The notes under the pieces: model-generated | Databases searched by the model: none | Told to the model about the DNA's origin: nothing | What the model saw: the letters and a program-made list of their open reading frames with translations, nothing else | Translations under genes and position numbers: made by a program | DNA from: Moraxellaceae bacterium | GTDB taxonomy: Bacteria; Pseudomonadota; Gammaproteobacteria; Pseudomonadales; Moraxellaceae | Direction of reading: 5' to 3' | Assembly (NCBI GenBank): GCA_029267635.1 | Contig: JAJUIK010000003.1 | Coordinates: forward strand, 1-64,000 | Length of the DNA stretch: 64,000 nt | Shown: one piece after another, positions 55,907-64,000 of the stretch | Numbering within the stretch: the first letter of the stretch is position 1 | Layout of the letters: the number at the start of each line of letters is the position of its first letter

Positions 55907-56282
55907 CTTTGCTTACTCTTCGTTGAATCTGTGGCGGTGAAAAACCGTGCATGATAGCACAAATCCCTTTAAATGGTTTCTGATTTGATCAGTCAAGCAT
56001 GATTTTATAAATATGTTTGATTTAACAATGATTTTCAATATTGGGTTGAAATACTTATTTTTCAAGTGGCTTTTAATCGTAGTCCCCTTAAGTTTTTTCT
56101 AGCCCCTCTCCATCGGATCAATCTCGATGGCAGAAGGATTATAAATACACAATTTTTCCGCCGAAAAAAAGCACAAAAATGCGTTTGCATCTGAAAAAAA
56201 TAAATAAAACTTGACAACTTATTTGAAGACAGATAAATAGCGCCTAGACCCATTCACATTTTTTCATTCTGAGGTAGTTTTA
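55907..56282. other. Divergent region rpoD / small acidic gene
   Basis: 376 bases. On the side of 56283 a good promoter is seen (56211-56239). The rest contains an inverted repeat CCATCG/CGATGG around 56107-56127 and A-rich tracts. No RNA gene is recognised. Confidence 0.45.
56211..56239 (+). promoter_or_regulatory. Sigma-70 promoter before the acidic small gene
   Basis: TTGACA (56211-56216), 17 bases, TAAATA (56234-56239), about 44 bases before the GTG start. The -35 is perfect. Confidence 0.7.
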
Positions 56283-56486
56283 GTGTCTTCTACAGATTTT
56301 GAATTAGATGATAACTACGGTGATGATGATGCAGGTTTTGATGAGTCATCAGGTAAGATTAGTGCAAAAGAATCGTTGGAAAAACGCCGTTTAATCGATG
56401 ACTTACTCGCGCAACGTCGCTTAGAGCGCGAATTAAAGGACTTTGATTACGATTTTGATGACGACGATTTTGACGACGAAGACTAA
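56283..56486 (+). CDS. Small acidic protein (PA3496-like)
   Basis: 67 aa. A basic segment SAKESLEKRRLIDDLLAQRRLERELKDF lies between acidic ends (DDNYGDDDAGFDESS and DFDDDDFDDED). The middle helix matches the short PA3496-type proteins of gamma-proteobacteria, of unknown function. GTG start with GAGG eight bases upstream. It is 70 bases before the UPF0149 gene on the same strand. Confidence 0.8.
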   Translation: MSSTDFELDDNYGDDDAGFDESSGKISAKESLEKRRLIDDLLAQRRLERELKDFDYDFDDDDFDDED

Positions 56487-56556
56487 CAAAATCGCCTAGG
56501 GCATGGCAGCCGGGAATGCTATGCTAGTCCGTATAATTTTTTGATTTGGATATAAC

Positions 56557-57081
56557 ATGAGTGCTTTAGATTTAGACCTATTGAGTGAGTATCTAGACGG
56601 TGACCAAAATGAGTATGGTCTAGATTTTGCAGCAACTCATGGTTTCTTGTGCGCCATTGCAGTGGGACCAACATTTGACAAATGGCTGGATGAGCTGTTT
56701 GAAGGCAACCAGAAAAAACTGCCTGCCAATATTATCGAGCAAATCAAGGCCTGGTTAGATTCAATCCGTCAAAACCTGGCCAATGAAGAAGGCATCGAGT
56801 TTCCATTTGAAATTGAAGAAGCCGATGTGGATTCAAGCTTGGGAGACTGGTCAGTCGGTTTTGTTGATGCCATGTTCCTCAATGAAGATGCCTGGTTCAC
56901 TGAAGAATTTGAAGAGCAACTGGTCGATTTGACCTTGCCCATCATGGTGTTCAGTGGCGTTGATGAAGAAGATCCACAAATGGAGTCTTTCCGCCGCAAT
57001 GGTCAGCTCATGGATGAACTTGCAGAAGAAATTCCAGATAACCTGAATGAACTGTATTTGATGTATCACACGCCGAAATAA
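56557..57081 (+). CDS. UPF0149 family protein (YecA/YgfB type)
   Basis: 174 aa. DLLSEYLDGDQNEYGLDFAATHGFLCAIAVGPTFDKWLDELF and NWPQFEEE-like acidic helices (FVDAMFLNEDAWFTEEFEEQLVDLTLPIMVFSGVDEED) follow UPF0149. It is soluble and very acidic. Function unknown. Upstream Shine-Dalgarno is weak. It ends with a terminator. Confidence 0.85.
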   Translation: MSALDLDLLSEYLDGDQNEYGLDFAATHGFLCAIAVGPTFDKWLDELFEGNQKKLPANIIEQIKAWLDSIRQNLANEEGIEFPFEIEEADVDSSLGDWSVGFVDAMFLNEDAWFTEEFEEQLVDLTLPIMVFSGVDEEDPQMESFRRNGQLMDELAEEIPDNLNELYLMYHTPK

Positions 57082-57092
57082 CTGTGAATTTT

Positions 57093-57121
57093 AAAAAGCA
57101 CCTCAAATGAGGTGCTTTTTT
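57093..57121 (+). terminator. Terminator of the UPF0149 gene
   Basis: AAAAAGCACCTC, loop AAAT, GAGGTGCTTTTTT, between convergent genes, so it also serves dedA. Confidence 0.9.
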
Positions 57122-57146
57122 ATGGGGAGATGTTTATCGGAACAGA

Positions 57147-57761
57147 TTAGATTTTTGATTTTTTGCCGTATTTACGCAGCAAATAGATGCAGAATGAAAG
57201 TAGCAGAAGAACAAGAATAATATTGCCGGATTGACTGAGAATCTGATCCATTTTTTCCAGGTTTTCACCAAAATAAAAGCCCACGCAAGCTAGAAATGTC
57301 GTCCAGATGATGGTTCCTAAGCTACTGTAAAACATGAATTTCCAGAAAGGCATGTGGCTCATACCAGCTGGAATGCTGATCAGGGAACGCACCGCAGGTA
57401 CCATACGGCCAATAAAGACCACCCGATGACCGTAATGTTCAAACCAGTCCAGTGCTTTCTTGACATCTTGTGGTTTGACCATCAAATATTTGCCATAACG
57501 CGCTGTCAAGTTTAATAAGGTAGATTGTGAAATTCTACGGCCTAAGCCATATAAAACGGCTGCGGCAATGAGCGAACCTATACTGCCCGCAATAATCACC
57601 CCCGTCAGCGTCAGTTCACCACGAGCAGCCACAAAACCGGCGGAAGGCATAATAATTTCAGAAGGTAGAGGCGGAAAAACATTATCCAGAAACATCAGTA
57701 GGGCAATGCCAGCATAGCCCAACTGTTCCATAATGGCAATAACCCACTCATCAAGATTCAT
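57147..57761 (-). CDS. DedA family membrane protein
   Basis: 204 aa. The DedA core has FLDNVFPPLPSEIIMPSAGFVAARGEL, GSIGSLIAAAVLYGLGRRIS, GHRVVFIGRMVPAVRSLISIPAGMSHMPFWKF and a C-terminal membrane anchor. DedA proteins act as undecaprenyl phosphate or lipid flippases in the envelope. The ATG at 57761 has GGGGTG nine bases upstream; a GTG at 57773 would add four residues. Overlaps no other gene. Confidence 0.88.
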   Translation of the reverse strand: MNLDEWVIAIMEQLGYAGIALLMFLDNVFPPLPSEIIMPSAGFVAARGELTLTGVIIAGSIGSLIAAAVLYGLGRRISQSTLLNLTARYGKYLMVKPQDVKKALDWFEHYGHRVVFIGRMVPAVRSLISIPAGMSHMPFWKFMFYSSLGTIIWTTFLACVGFYFGENLEKMDQILSQSGNIILVLLLLSFCIYLLRKYGKKSKI

Positions 57762-57832
57762 GCTGCGATTCACCCCAGTAAAAAAGCTTTGGCTATTCTG
57801 AAGTGAATCGATGACAAAAACCAGCCTGAAGC

Positions 57833-58165
57833 TTAATCCTGAAAATGAACAAGGGTATAGATATAGACTTTACGTAGCCAGTAAGCCAAAGCCCAAGGTA
57901 AGGCCACCATAAGCACAACTTGCCAGGCGATGAGGTTAATATGATAACCAATAAATAATGCCAGAATGGCACCAATCAAGATTCCCATCACGACAATAAA
58001 CAGATGCAGTTCCTGGTTAAGCTCAGCTGTACGGCTCGCCAATAAAGCCAGCTCTTGAGAACTGCGTAATTCCTGAGCGCTCGGAGTATATTCCGTATGT
58101 TCGGTCAGCTGCATCAGTCTGTTTCTACGTCGCGAAAGTTGTACCGTTTTTGTCATGTCGGACAT
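57833..58165 (-). CDS. Hypothetical two-helix membrane protein
   Basis: 110 aa. A basic N-terminus (KTVQLSRRRNRLMQLTEHTEY) is followed by two membrane helices (LFIVVMGILIGAILALFIGYHI and AWQVVLMVALPWALAYWLRKV). No known domain. GGA at 58166 region is a plausible site. It lies between the DedA gene and trhO on the same strand, without overlap. Confidence 0.55.
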   Translation of the reverse strand: MSDMTKTVQLSRRRNRLMQLTEHTEYTPSAQELRSSQELALLASRTAELNQELHLFIVVMGILIGAILALFIGYHINLIAWQVVLMVALPWALAYWLRKVYIYTLVHFQD

Positions 58166-58329
58166 CCTTATTTCATTATTTATAATTATGTTTTTTTATT
58201 TGCCAAGTGAATCACACTCCTTAGGCATGCCTGTAGCATAACAATCGGATTTCACAATGCAAATAGATTTTGATGAATAAATATTGCTAATTTTTTGTAG
58301 CATTTTACAAATAACGTGAATAAGCATAA

Positions 58330-58358
58330 AAAAACCGCCCTGAGTCAAGGCGGTTTTT
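58330..58358 (-). terminator. Terminator of trhO
   Basis: AAAAACCGCC / GGCGGTTTTT with a 9-base loop, 25 bases after trhO. T follow on the minus strand. Confidence 0.85.
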
Positions 58359-58382
58359 ACAGTCGTTAAACTTGAGTAAAAA

Positions 58383-59315
58383 TTACAGACGTTTGCGTTT
58401 TGCCGCAGCAATTTGCGATTGACGCATACGGAAACCTGCTTTTTGTTTCTCGCTGGTCTTGTCGATGCAATAGACACATGAAACACCATGTTCATAGCTC
58501 GGTAGAGCGACTTCTTCCGGAGTCAGTGGCCAGCCGCAAGCATGGCATTTGCTGTTAATGCCTTCTTCGACACCATGAGTCACGGCTGTACGGCCATCAA
58601 AGACGAAGCATTCGCCTTCCCATAAACTTTCTTCAGCTGGGGTTTCCTCCAGGTATTTCAAAATGCCACCTTTTAGATGGTACACTTCCTGGAAACCTTC
58701 CTGCAACAATAACGAAGTCGATTTCTCACAACGGATCCCACCGGTACAGAACATGGCAATTTTCTTGTCTTTATGCTGTTCCAGATTTTGTTTCACATAT
58801 TCTGGAAATTCACGGAAAGTCTCGGTTTTCGGATCAATCGCGCCTTTAAATGTCCCGGCTTTGTACTCATAGTCGTTACGGGTATCGATTAGGATGACAT
58901 CATCACGTGCGATCAGTTCATTCCATTCTTTTGGATCCAGATAATGACCCACCAAGTCGCGTGGCTGAACTGGAACGCCCAAAGTCACAATTTCTTTTTT
59001 CAGCTTGATTTTCATCTTGCGGAAAGGCTTGTCCGAACTATGAGACTCTTTGTATTCCATATCGGCAAAGCCTTCATTCAACAGGAACTGATGTACCTGG
59101 TCAATCGCTGCACGGTCACCCGCGACAGTGCCATTGATTCCTTCACCGGCTACAATCAGAGTACCACATAAGTTGATGCTGCCTACGAGGTCCAAAAGAC
59201 GTTGCTGTAAAGCAGCCGGATCTTGAACTTCTTTAAATTGATATAGTGCGGCAACAACCCAATCCGAGGTCGCTGGCTGTTCTACAGGTGCAAGCTGTTC
59301 TACAGTAGCGTTCAT
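58383..59315 (-). CDS. trhO: tRNA uridine(34) hydroxylase (TrhO/YceA, rhodanese domain)
   Basis: 310 aa from the ATG at 59315, with GGAG before it. The N-terminal acylphosphatase-like part contains ALYQFKEVQDPAALQQRLLDL and VAGEGINGTVAGDRAAI. The rhodanese part has LIDTRNDYEYKAGTFKGAI and the active Cys in MFCTGGIRCEKST. A Cys-rich end (CHACGWPLTPEEV, SCVYCIDKTSEKQKAG) completes the family. It makes 5-hydroxyuridine at the wobble base. Divergent from the DUF1289 gene. Confidence 0.93.
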   Translation of the reverse strand: MNATVEQLAPVEQPATSDWVVAALYQFKEVQDPAALQQRLLDLVGSINLCGTLIVAGEGINGTVAGDRAAIDQVHQFLLNEGFADMEYKESHSSDKPFRKMKIKLKKEIVTLGVPVQPRDLVGHYLDPKEWNELIARDDVILIDTRNDYEYKAGTFKGAIDPKTETFREFPEYVKQNLEQHKDKKIAMFCTGGIRCEKSTSLLLQEGFQEVYHLKGGILKYLEETPAEESLWEGECFVFDGRTAVTHGVEEGINSKCHACGWPLTPEEVALPSYEHGVSCVYCIDKTSEKQKAGFRMRQSQIAAAKRKRL

Positions 59316-59433
59316 GGAGTACTCCAAGTGTATTAAAATAGGATAAAATTTCAGGCGCATATTTTAGCCTGTATTAAGTCAAGAAGCGAGAAAACCAAGC
59401 AAAACACCTGGTTTTTTCACCAAGGAGCGCGTT

Positions 59434-59922
59434 TTGAGTAATGACCGTCGTATGCCCGCTTTAACCCCCTGTGCCGGGCGTTGTTCTACGGTTTTTGGTG
59501 ATCAGGTCTGTCGGGGCTGTCGCCGTTTTAATCATGAAGTGATTCAATGGAATACCTATACGGCTGAACAGCAAAGCGCAGTCTGGAAACGTCTGGATGC
59601 ACAGCTGGATCAGATTCTGATTACGATGCTGCCTTGCGCTGATTTGCAAAAAGTGGAGCAGTTTATTTTGAGTAAGCGGGTGCGCTTATTGCCTGAAGCC
59701 AGCCATGGGCGCAAGTTATATCATGCGTTAAAACTTTGTGAAAAAAACCGTTATTTTGCCGAGGAGAGCGGGTTAGGACTCACAGCACAGCAGGTACAGC
59801 CGCTTTGGCAGGAATTTGAGCGCAGAATTCTGGCCTTAGCGCAGGCGAGTTATGAATTGGCCTGGTTGCGTGCTGATGGAATTAGCCAGCATTTATTAAG
59901 TGTTTTGGCAGAAGATGAATAG
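59434..59922 (+). CDS. DUF1289 protein
   Basis: 162 aa. The Cys motif PCAGRCSTVFGDQVCRGCRRFNHEVIQW is DUF1289, a small zinc or iron-sulphur-like domain of unknown function. The C-terminal helical region is not shared by all members. The start is TTG at 59434, supported by AAGGAG six bases ahead. This start decides the reading, since the next ATG is six codons inside. Confidence 0.82.
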   Translation: MSNDRRMPALTPCAGRCSTVFGDQVCRGCRRFNHEVIQWNTYTAEQQSAVWKRLDAQLDQILITMLPCADLQKVEQFILSKRVRLLPEASHGRKLYHALKLCEKNRYFAEESGLGLTAQQVQPLWQEFERRILALAQASYELAWLRADGISQHLLSVLAEDE

Positions 59923-59965
59923 TCCACTGGGTTGGGATGGACCGATATTCAAAACCTTGAGAAGC

Positions 59966-59989
59966 AAAAAAGCCCGTCATGGACGGGCT
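59966..59989. terminator. Terminator between the DUF1289 gene and panD
   Basis: AGCCCGTC, loop ATG, GACGGGCT, with A-run before, between convergent genes. Confidence 0.82.
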
Positions 59990-60011
59990 TTCTAATCTAG
60001 AATCTACAAAC

Positions 60012-60392
60012 TTATGCCACTTGTACCGGAATACAGTTAGCTGTGTGATTCACGGTATTGTCCGGGTTGGCATAGACCAAACGTGGCTTATGAATATTGG
60101 CTTCTGCTTCGCTAAAATCACCAAAAGTGGCGATAATCACCAGATCACCGACATCGGCTTGATGCGCTGCACCACCATTGACTGAAATGATGCCAGAATT
60201 GTTTTCGCCACGGATAGCATAAGTGGTGAAACGTTTGCCATTGGTCACGTTCCAAACATGGATTTCTTCGTATTCACGAATACCGGCTAAATCCATCAAA
60301 ACACCATCAATTGCACAGGAACCTTCATAGTGAAGTTCGGCATGGGTGACAACTGCACGGTGAATTTTGCATTTTAATAAACGAGATAGCAT
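60012..60392 (-). CDS. panD: Aspartate 1-decarboxylase PanD
   Basis: 126 aa. The self-cleaving Gly24-Ser25 lies in [18 protein letters not shown], which yields the pyruvoyl group. RENNSG-type [20 protein letters not shown] follows. It makes beta-alanine for pantothenate and CoA. Unaccompanied by panB/panC here. Start ATG with GGAG nearby. Confidence 0.96.
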   Translation of the reverse strand: MLSRLLKCKIHRAVVTHAELHYEGSCAIDGVLMDLAGIREYEEIHVWNVTNGKRFTTYAIRGENNSGIISVNGGAAHQADVGDLVIIATFGDFSEAEANIHKPRLVYANPDNTVNHTANCIPVQVA

Positions 60393-60539
60393 GGCTAGCG
60401 TCTCCTTAGTCGACCTAAGATCTTTTATCTTATGGTTAAATCAATCACGTCTTACTAGATCGGTGATCAGCAGAGTGCGCATTTTGCTCTTAAAAAAGCA
60501 ACATGGCAAGCGTTGATTGTTTAACGATTAATTCATTTT

Positions 60540-61121
60540 TTAGTTGGGTTTATAGGCATTAATTTGATTCATGGCCTGAGCCACATCGCCGTGTACCAGC
60601 ATTTTAATGCGTGACATGGCATGCGCAATGGCATTATCCATTAAATCTTGTTCATTGCGTGGTGCTTTGCTCAATACATGCCCGGAGACACGCTCTTTAG
60701 CCCCTGGATGGCCAATTCCAATACGTAAGCGATGGAGGTTTGGTCCAGTATGCGGGACGATATCGCGTAAACCATTATGGCCACCATGACCACCACCGGT
60801 TTTTAAACGAATAATGCCTGGATCCATGTCCAGTTCATCATGCGCGATCAGCATGGATTCTGGTGCGATTTGGTAGAATTTTGCGAAAGGTACAACACTT
60901 TGACCGGAACGGTTCATAAAGGTTGTCGGTAACAGCAGACGAACGTCTTGACCTTCGATAGTACCTCGACCACTGATTCCGTGAAATTTTGGGTCGGCTT
61001 TGAGAGAAATACCATATTGATCTGCAAGGCGTTCCACAAACCAGGCGCCTGCATTATGGCGGGTTTGGGCATATTCCTTACCGGGATTGCCCAAACCAAC
61101 AATTAGCGAAATATTTGCCAC
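60540..61121 (-). CDS. pth: Peptidyl-tRNA hydrolase
   Basis: 193 aa. VGLGNPGKEYAQTRHNAGAWFVERL carries the catalytic His (about residue 22), and PTTFMNRSGQSV and RLRIGIGHPGAKERVSGHVLSKAP complete the signature. It recycles peptidyl-tRNA released early. It follows rplY in one operon, 19 bases apart, a common gamma-proteobacterial order. Confidence 0.96.
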   Translation of the reverse strand: MANISLIVGLGNPGKEYAQTRHNAGAWFVERLADQYGISLKADPKFHGISGRGTIEGQDVRLLLPTTFMNRSGQSVVPFAKFYQIAPESMLIAHDELDMDPGIIRLKTGGGHGGHNGLRDIVPHTGPNLHRLRIGIGHPGAKERVSGHVLSKAPRNEQDLMDNAIAHAMSRIKMLVHGDVAQAMNQINAYKPN

Positions 61122-61140
61122 TAATTTACGCCTTTAACAC

Positions 61141-61437
61141 TTATGCACGTTTGAAGTCAGCGTGCATAGGCGTGTTTTTTGCTGGGTGACGTTGTAACGC
61201 TTGGATTTTTACGTTTTCAACTTTGTCACCGATTTTCACTTCAACAACTTCTTCAAAGAAGGCGTTGCTTTCAAGCGCTTTTACAAGCTCACGAAGTTCT
61301 AGAGTCACTGCTACAGGTTCAGCGTCACCACCGTAGATGATTGCTGGAACTTGCGCTGCACGACGAAGGCGGCGGCTCGCACCTTTCCCTTGTTGAGCTT
61401 CTTCACGCGCTTGAGCATTTAATACGAAGTTTGCCAT
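61141..61437 (-). CDS. rplY: Ribosomal protein bL25 (short form)
   Basis: 98 aa from the ATG at 61437 ([26 protein letters not shown]), with AAGGA eight bases before. The ATG at 61446 touches the ribosome-binding site. It binds 5S rRNA. It lacks the CTC domain of longer relatives. Confidence 0.95.
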   Translation of the reverse strand: MANFVLNAQAREEAQQGKGASRRLRRAAQVPAIIYGGDAEPVAVTLELRELVKALESNAFFEEVVEVKIGDKVENVKIQALQRHPAKNTPMHADFKRA

Positions 61438-61494
61438 GATAGACATCCTTTTAATGAGTTTAAAAAACTAGATCTGCGACCAATCTAGTGATAG

Positions 61495-61519
61495 AAAACC
61501 CTGCCAATAGGCAGGGTTT
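61495..61519 (-). terminator. Terminator-like hairpin after prs
   Basis: AAACCCTGCC / GGCAGGGTTT with loop AATA, followed by T on the minus strand, between prs and rplY. It may only partly stop transcription into rplY-pth. Confidence 0.7.
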
Positions 61520-61536
61520 GGAAAAAATCGGGGCTA

Positions 61537-62490
61537 TTATAGATAACTATCAAACATTGCGCTAATAGATTCTTCGTTATTAATGCGACGAATCGTTTCA
61601 GCAACCATGCTCGCAACAGACACTTGACGGATTTTGCCGAGTTCAAGCGCTTCTTGCGACAATGGGATAGTATCAGTCACCACAAGCTCATCAATCACTG
61701 AGTTTTTCAGGTTCTCGATGGCCTTGCCAGACAAGACAGGGTGAGTTGCATAAGCCACAACCTTACGCGCACCAAAGGTTTTCAGTGCATCAGCAGCTTT
61801 GCATAATGTTCCAGCAGTATCCACCATGTCATCAACAATTACACAGTCACGGCCTTTTACGTCACCGATCAAATGCATGACTTGTGATTCATTGGCTTTT
61901 TGACGGCGTTTGTCAATAATCGCCAAATCGATGTCACCCATCTGTTTGGCTACTGCACGCGCACGAACAACACCACCAACGTCAGGAGAAACCACCATCA
62001 GGTTCTCATAAGGTTGTTGACGCAAGTCAGCAAGCAAGGCAGGCGTACCGTAGATGTTGTCTACCGGAATGTCGAAGAAACCTTGAATCTGGTCCGCATG
62101 CAGGTCAATCATTACCACGCGGTCAATACCCACAGTCGTCAGCATGTCTGCCACTACTTTTGCAGTAATTGGCACACGGCTAGAGCGTGGACGACGGTCT
62201 TGACGTGCATAACCGAAGTAAGGAATGACAGCAGTAATACGACCAGCACTTGCACGACGCAAAGCATCTGCCATGACCAGGACTTCCATCAGGTTGTCAT
62301 TGGTTGGGGCACAAGTTGGCTGAATGATGAAAACGTCTTTACCACGAACATTCTCAGTGATTTCAACTGCGATTTCACCGTCAGAAAAACGGCTAACAGA
62401 AGCAGCACCTAGCGGAATGTGTAAATGGCTAACGACTTTTTGGACGAATTGTGGATGAGCATTTCCACTAAAAACGACAAGATTGGGCAT
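61537..62490 (-). CDS. prs: Ribose-phosphate pyrophosphokinase (PRPP synthetase)
   Basis: 317 aa. [18 protein letters not shown] start, [23 protein letters not shown], the [19 protein letters not shown] Mg/ATP region and the PRPP loop [18 protein letters not shown] are all present. It makes PRPP for nucleotide, His and Trp synthesis. Downstream of the tRNA-Gln array on the same strand. Confidence 0.97.
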   Translation of the reverse strand: MPNLVVFSGNAHPQFVQKVVSHLHIPLGAASVSRFSDGEIAVEITENVRGKDVFIIQPTCAPTNDNLMEVLVMADALRRASAGRITAVIPYFGYARQDRRPRSSRVPITAKVVADMLTTVGIDRVVMIDLHADQIQGFFDIPVDNIYGTPALLADLRQQPYENLMVVSPDVGGVVRARAVAKQMGDIDLAIIDKRRQKANESQVMHLIGDVKGRDCVIVDDMVDTAGTLCKAADALKTFGARKVVAYATHPVLSGKAIENLKNSVIDELVVTDTIPLSQEALELGKIRQVSVASMVAETIRRINNEESISAMFDSYL

Positions 62491-62524
62491 GAAGCACCCT
62501 TGGCGGTTGGCATATGAAATGAGA

Positions 62525-62599
62525 TGGCAGGGGCGGCTGGATTCGAACCAACGGATGGCGAGATCAAAACCCGCTGCCTTACCACTTGGCGACGCCCCT
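62525..62599 (-). tRNA. tRNA-Gln (TTG), copy nearest prs
   Basis: 75 nt with encoded CCA. The acceptor AGGGGCG pairs with CGCCCCT, the anticodon loop TTTTGAT has TTG, and the T-arm is TTGGTTCGAATCCAG. Identical to the three copies to its right. Confidence 0.97.
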
Positions 62600-62689
62600 A
62601 ATGCGGCAGAACTTTAATATTTTTGCTGTTCGATGTCAAGGTAATTTGATTTGAAATCAGCAAACTGATGTTCTGTCTTTTTGAGAAAA

Positions 62690-62764
62690 TGGCAGGGGCG
62701 GCTGGATTCGAACCAACGGATGGCGAGATCAAAACCCGCTGCCTTACCACTTGGCGACGCCCCT
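62690..62764 (-). tRNA. tRNA-Gln (TTG), second copy
   Basis: Sequence identical to the first copy, with CCA. Spacers of 90 and 20 bases separate it from its neighbours. Confidence 0.97.
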
Positions 62765-62784
62765 AAGGTGATGTAATTTTTGTA

Positions 62785-62859
62785 TGGCAGGGGCGGCTGG
62801 ATTCGAACCAACGGATGGCGAGATCAAAACCCGCTGCCTTACCACTTGGCGACGCCCCT
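62785..62859 (-). tRNA. tRNA-Gln (TTG), third copy
   Basis: Identical sequence and encoded CCA. Separated from the fourth copy by 30 bases. Confidence 0.97.
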
Positions 62860-62889
62860 AATACAAAAAACATCCACAGGTGAAATTGA

Positions 62890-62964
62890 TGGCAGGGGCG
62901 GCTGGATTCGAACCAACGGATGGCGAGATCAAAACCCGCTGCCTTACCACTTGGCGACGCCCCT
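62890..62964 (-). tRNA. tRNA-Gln (TTG), copy nearest ispE
   Basis: Identical sequence. Its 5' end is one base from the ispE stop codon, so it is probably processed out of the lolB-ispE transcript. Confidence 0.97.
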
Positions 62965-62965
62965 A

Positions 62966-63796
62966 TCAGGTAACCTTGAACTGATGTAATGGTGAGTAAT
63001 CTAAGCTATGGACCAGGTAAGCTTTACATGGTGCATTCTTCAAAATTTCATCAACATTCATATCAGGAGTTACTTCAGTAAAAACACAAGCACCTGTACC
63101 TGTAAGTTTTGCAATTCCGAACTGATCGAGATATTGCATCGCTTCATCGACTTCAGGATATAACGTTCGAGCCAGAGGTTCAAAGTTATTGCCAAAGTCA
63201 GAAGGCTTTAACTGATAGGCGCAAAATTTAGAGGGCTTTGTATTTCTTGTCAACGTTTTTTGTGAAAAAAGCAGTTGAGTGCTGATAAAACAATCAGGTT
63301 TCAGCACAATGTATTGTTTGGGTTCTAAGTCAATGAATGTTAAGTGTTCACCGATACCTTCTGCCCAGGCATTGCGGCCATGCACAAAGATCGGGACATC
63401 GGCACCCAGCTTGACGCCCAGTTCTGCCAGTTGGTCGGTCGTTAAGTCACATTGCCAGAGCTGACTGACCACAATCAGGGTTGTGGCCGCATTGGAGGAA
63501 CCTCCACCCAAACCCGCACCCATCGGAATGTTTTTCTCGATATGAATATCTAGGCCGGTCAGATGTTGGGCATACGGTTTGAGTAGCTGGGTGGCTTTGT
63601 AGATCAGGTTGTGTTCCAGATCGACATTGTCAACACCGGTAATATGGATTTGCTGATCGTCTCTAGGGCTAAATTCTAGCCAGTCATACAAGTCAATCAG
63701 CTGAAAAATGCTTTGTAATTCATGATAACCATTGTCACGGCGACCGGTGATATGCAAAAACAGGTTGAGTTTGGCAGGAGAAGGCACACGAATCAT
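62966..63796 (-). CDS. ispE: 4-diphosphocytidyl-2-C-methyl-D-erythritol kinase
   Basis: 276 aa. GHMP kinase motifs are VPSPAKLNLFLHITGRRDNGYHELQS, PMGAGLGGGSSNAATTLI and LTGTGACVFTEV. It phosphorylates CDP-ME in the MEP pathway, which feeds ispA and ispB elsewhere in this window. It starts nine bases after lolB, and its stop is followed after one base by the tRNA-Gln array. Confidence 0.96.
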   Translation of the reverse strand: MIRVPSPAKLNLFLHITGRRDNGYHELQSIFQLIDLYDWLEFSPRDDQQIHITGVDNVDLEHNLIYKATQLLKPYAQHLTGLDIHIEKNIPMGAGLGGGSSNAATTLIVVSQLWQCDLTTDQLAELGVKLGADVPIFVHGRNAWAEGIGEHLTFIDLEPKQYIVLKPDCFISTQLLFSQKTLTRNTKPSKFCAYQLKPSDFGNNFEPLARTLYPEVDEAMQYLDQFGIAKLTGTGACVFTEVTPDMNVDEILKNAPCKAYLVHSLDYSPLHQFKVT

Positions 63797-63805
63797 AGAC
63801 GACCA

Positions 63806-64000
63806 TTATTCACGGTTTTGAATCAGCATTGTAATACGGTTTTCCTGACCGGATTCAAGTACCTGTTTTAAAATTAGCTTGCTTGGCAGCAGTGCATTGT
63901 CGTTATAACTCAGATTGACCACCCAGCCATCTTCGATGATTTGTAAGGGGCGTAGCAGATTGTCTTTAACGAGTTTTGCACTGAGCGTTGCCGGGCGGGC
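63806..64000 (-). CDS. lolB: Outer-membrane lipoprotein receptor LolB, C-terminal part
   Basis: The last 64 codons are visible, ending QENRITMLIQNRE. SLSYNDNALLPSKLILKQVLES-type text (frame ...WVVNLSYNDNALLPSK) and the lolB-ispE order support LolB. It receives lipoproteins from LolA and inserts them into the outer membrane. The start and signal lie beyond the right edge. Confidence 0.75.
   Translation of the reverse strand, partial: ARPATLSAKLVKDNLLRPLQIIEDGWVVNLSYNDNALLPSKLILKQVLESGQENRITMLIQNRE

Noticed and set aside
62600-62900. Regular direct repeats of about 75 bases with short spacers, resembling a CRISPR-like array
   Set aside because: Each repeat folds as an intact tRNA-Gln with CCA; no cas genes are present.
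62614-62989. Open reading frames in both strands across the tRNA-Gln repeats
   Set aside because: They only read through tRNA sequences and show no protein character.

Overview
The window is a chromosomal segment from an Acinetobacter species. The evidence is a complete adeIJK efflux operon, a pmrC-pmrA-pmrB operon in the Acinetobacter order, and housekeeping genes whose products read as Acinetobacter/Moraxellaceae versions (serS, valS, rpoD, lolA, rplU-rpmA, prs, ispE-lolB). The species cannot be fixed from the sequence alone. The left edge cuts an IS3-family element and the right edge cuts lolB.

Layout. 1-7090 is the int-proximal part of an integrated element at the 3' end of tRNA-Arg(CCT): a tyrosine integrase, an unrecognised 318-aa protein, and a tightly overlapping leftward operon (AlpA-like, HTH, BRO-N, two small proteins, RepB-type primase/DUF3987). 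A 23-bp motif in inverted orientation flanks the primase gene. 7257-14494 holds aroP, yjdM, ispA, an SPFH/NfeD pair, a patatin-like lipoprotein and an MFS permease. 14627-21586 holds a porin, pmrCAB, a PAP2 phosphatase convergent with pmrB, and an ammonium transporter with a sigma-54-type promoter. PmrA-box-like repeats stand at nearly the same distance before pmrC and before the PAP2 gene. 22073-24522 is a leftward cluster of a small GTPase, two Roadblock/LC7 proteins and a helper protein. 25259-26317 is a J-domain protein. 26376-29061 is a very A+T-rich two-gene insert (AAA ATPase with DUF3696, plus a protein with a TOPRIM-like motif set) that I read as a candidate anti-phage module. It lies directly behind the valS terminator.

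29122-43010 holds valS, an SDR, adeK-adeJ-adeI with an upstream PAP2 gene and a TetR-type palindrome, a Gcr-type membrane protein and ispB. 43434-49348 holds rplU-rpmA, lolA, a DUF3298-type lipoprotein, serS, cysG and trmL. 49428-59922 holds a PuuP-like permease, an iron alcohol dehydrogenase with an SCP2-like partner, lipB-ybeD, rpoD, two acidic small proteins, a DedA protein, trhO and a DUF1289 protein. 60012-64000 holds panD, pth, rplY, prs, four identical tRNA-Gln(TTG) genes, ispE and partial lolB.

Common themes are envelope remodelling (pmrCAB, two PAP2 proteins, DedA, porin, lolA/lolB, adeIJK), isoprenoid synthesis (ispA, ispB, ispE) and translation. The most interesting parts are the AAA/TOPRIM pair, the GTPase/Roadblock cassette, the predicted PmrA control of the PAP2 gene, and the primase island.
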